Assembly: GCA_018402135.1 (NCBI GenBank)
Contig: JAGYJF010000003.1
Location: 744,001-808,000, forward strand
DNA length: 64,000 bases
Direction of reading: 5' to 3'
DNA from: Flavobacteriaceae bacterium
GTDB taxonomy: Bacteria; Bacteroidota; Bacteroidia; Flavobacteriales; Flavobacteriaceae
The notes under the pieces are model-generated. The model was not told the DNA's origin. It ran no database searches and worked only from the letters and a program-made list of their open reading frames with translations. The translations under genes and the position numbers were made by a program. Positions 63,228 through 64,000 of this stretch are shown here, one piece after another. Position 1 is the first letter of the stretch, and each line of letters starts with the position of its first letter.

Positions 63228-63556
63228 AACAAGCTGAAATTTGGGAAACCTACTTTGATCCTGTTGAGGGACAAGAGCAATCAGGTCGTAGACCTGCCGT
63301 AATTATTAGTGGCAATACCATGAACAACAATTTAAATCTTGTTATGGTGTGTCCACTTACATCTAAAATTCACCATTATAAAGGGAATCCGATTTTAGAA
63401 CCTTCATTTAAAAATGGTTTGAAAATGGAATCAGAGGTTTTAGTGTTTCAAACGCGTACCGTGTCAAAAGGGCGGTTAAGAAAAAAAATAGGTATGATCG
63501 ATCTTAAAATTATTGACGAGATACACCAAAGTTTAAATAAAATTTTGAAATTATAA
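63224..63556 (+). CDS. mazF: MazF/PemK-family endoribonuclease toxin
   Basis: 110 residues. E-I-W-E-T-Y-F-D-P-V-E-G and S-G-R-R-P-A-V-I-I-S are the family N-terminus. V-C-P-L-T-S-K-I and V-L-V-F-Q-T-R-T-V-S-K-G-R-L carry the expected catalytic Thr/Ser and Arg region. It is coupled to the antitoxin by overlap. It sits inside the paa operon between paaJ and paaZ. Confidence 0.9.
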   Translation: MKQAEIWETYFDPVEGQEQSGRRPAVIISGNTMNNNLNLVMVCPLTSKIHHYKGNPILEPSFKNGLKMESEVLVFQTRTVSKGRLRKKIGMIDLKIIDEIHQSLNKILKL

Positions 63557-63605
63557 ATTAAAAATCATTCTATAGAAGATCTAGAAAGACGATACTATTA
63601 GATTT

Positions 63606-64000
63606 ATGAGAAAGATAGAACATTACGCAACGGGAAATTGGACAACAGGAACCGAAGAAGGCATACCAATACATGATGCCATAACAGGTGAAGCTTTTAC
63701 TTCGGTAGCCATCGAAGGTTTAGATATTTCTGAAATCTTGAACTACGGAAGAACTAAAGGTGGCGAACAACTTCGCAAAATGACCTTTCAAGAACGCGGA
63801 AATATGCTTAAAAGTTTGGCATTATATTTAACCAAACGCAAAGAACAATTTTACGAATTAAGCTTTCGTACGGGCGCGACAAGAGTAGATAGCTGGATAG
63901 ATATTGAAGGAGGTTTCGGAAACCTATTTGCCAATGCTTCACTCAGAAAGTTATTCCCTAATCAACCCTATCATGTTGAAGGTGATCCAATTGATCTATC
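63606..64000 (+). CDS. paaZ: PaaZ, oxepin-CoA hydrolase/aldehyde dehydrogenase (partial, N-terminal part)
   Basis: The first 131 codons of an aldehyde dehydrogenase frame, cut by the window edge. The N-terminus M-R-K-I-E-H-Y-A-T-G-N-W and the segment F-R-T-G-A-T-R-V-D-S-W-I-D-I-E-G-G match PaaZ. The catalytic Cys and any C-terminal hotdog hydratase domain lie outside. It opens the oxepin ring and oxidises the aldehyde. Confidence 0.85.
   Translation, partial: MRKIEHYATGNWTTGTEEGIPIHDAITGEAFTSVAIEGLDISEILNYGRTKGGEQLRKMTFQERGNMLKSLALYLTKRKEQFYELSFRTGATRVDSWIDIEGGFGNLFANASLRKLFPNQPYHVEGDPIDL

Noticed and set aside
1..64000. CRISPR arrays, tRNA and rRNA genes, prophage
   Set aside because: No regularly spaced repeats, cloverleaf tRNA patterns, rRNA sequence or phage structural genes were seen on either strand; a weak tRNA could be missed by eye.

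Overview
The window is AT-rich, gene-dense chromosomal DNA from a member of the Bacteroidota, most likely a marine-type Flavobacteriaceae. The clues are gliding-motility genes (gldA, gldB, gldC), a secreted protein with a type IX secretion C-terminal tail, TAnnTTTG promoter boxes, a methionine synthase split into two genes, a succinylornithine-type transcarbamylase, and many small palindromic intergenic repeats. No rRNA, tRNA, CRISPR array or phage was seen.

Layout. 1-1738: tail of an unknown gene and a gapN-type aldehyde dehydrogenase. 2091-11139: arginine cluster (GNAT acyltransferase, argG, argC, proC, argD, argF', argB, argE, argH). 10732-13187: a damaged insertion zone in which the last 427 bp of argH are duplicated around a truncated IS256-family element and a REP-associated tyrosine transposase. 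13636-18154 (minus strand): leuA-leuC-leuD-leuB. 18302-19870: unknown helical-repeat protein. 19934-28695: methionine regulon (SAM-I riboswitch plus terminator, metY, metX, a second PLP sulfhydrylase, split metH, metF). 28730-31462: PagL-like outer-membrane enzyme, GIN-domain lipoprotein, gldA. 31579-35687: aromatic amino-acid operon (pheA, aminotransferase, tyrA, DAHP synthase-chorismate mutase) behind a leader-peptide attenuator. 35721-43826: housekeeping genes (rsgA, dtd, mazG-like, aroA, queA, rlmN, a broken secreted-protein gene, a polyprenyl synthase). 44035-46430: ECF sigma factor, membrane partner and outer-membrane protein. 46590-52420: dnaG, an atypical response regulator, nadE, gldBC, a DUF4230-like pseudogene and a rhodanese. 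52499-64000: phenylacetate degradation operon under a TetR regulator, with a mazEF-type toxin-antitoxin pair between paaJ and paaZ.

Regulation is the most interesting part. (1) A structured leader of about 90 nt occurs three times, immediately before proC, argH and leuB. Each copy has two mutually exclusive stems that share one CAT, one stem pairing with an upstream ATG and the other with the gene's own start codon, and there are compensatory base changes between copies. I do not recognise it as a known family. (2) The pheA operon has a classical attenuator: a leader peptide containing Y-Y-N-W-F-Y-F-F-F, an antiterminator, and an overlapping terminator with nine Ts. (3) The met genes sit behind a SAM-I riboswitch and terminator. 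(4) The TetR gene and the paa operon share a TAAC-N4-GTTA operator core. (5) The toxin-antitoxin pair has its own 9-bp inverted repeat.

The arginine genes suggest the succinylated route: ArgF' carries Ser at the residue that separates N-acetyl- from N-succinylornithine transcarbamylases. Several genes are decayed or atypical: the argH tail copy, the IS256 transposase, the secreted protein at 41678-42595, the DUF4230-like gene at 51507-52120, a primase without zinc ligands, and a response regulator with Glu at the phosphoacceptor position.
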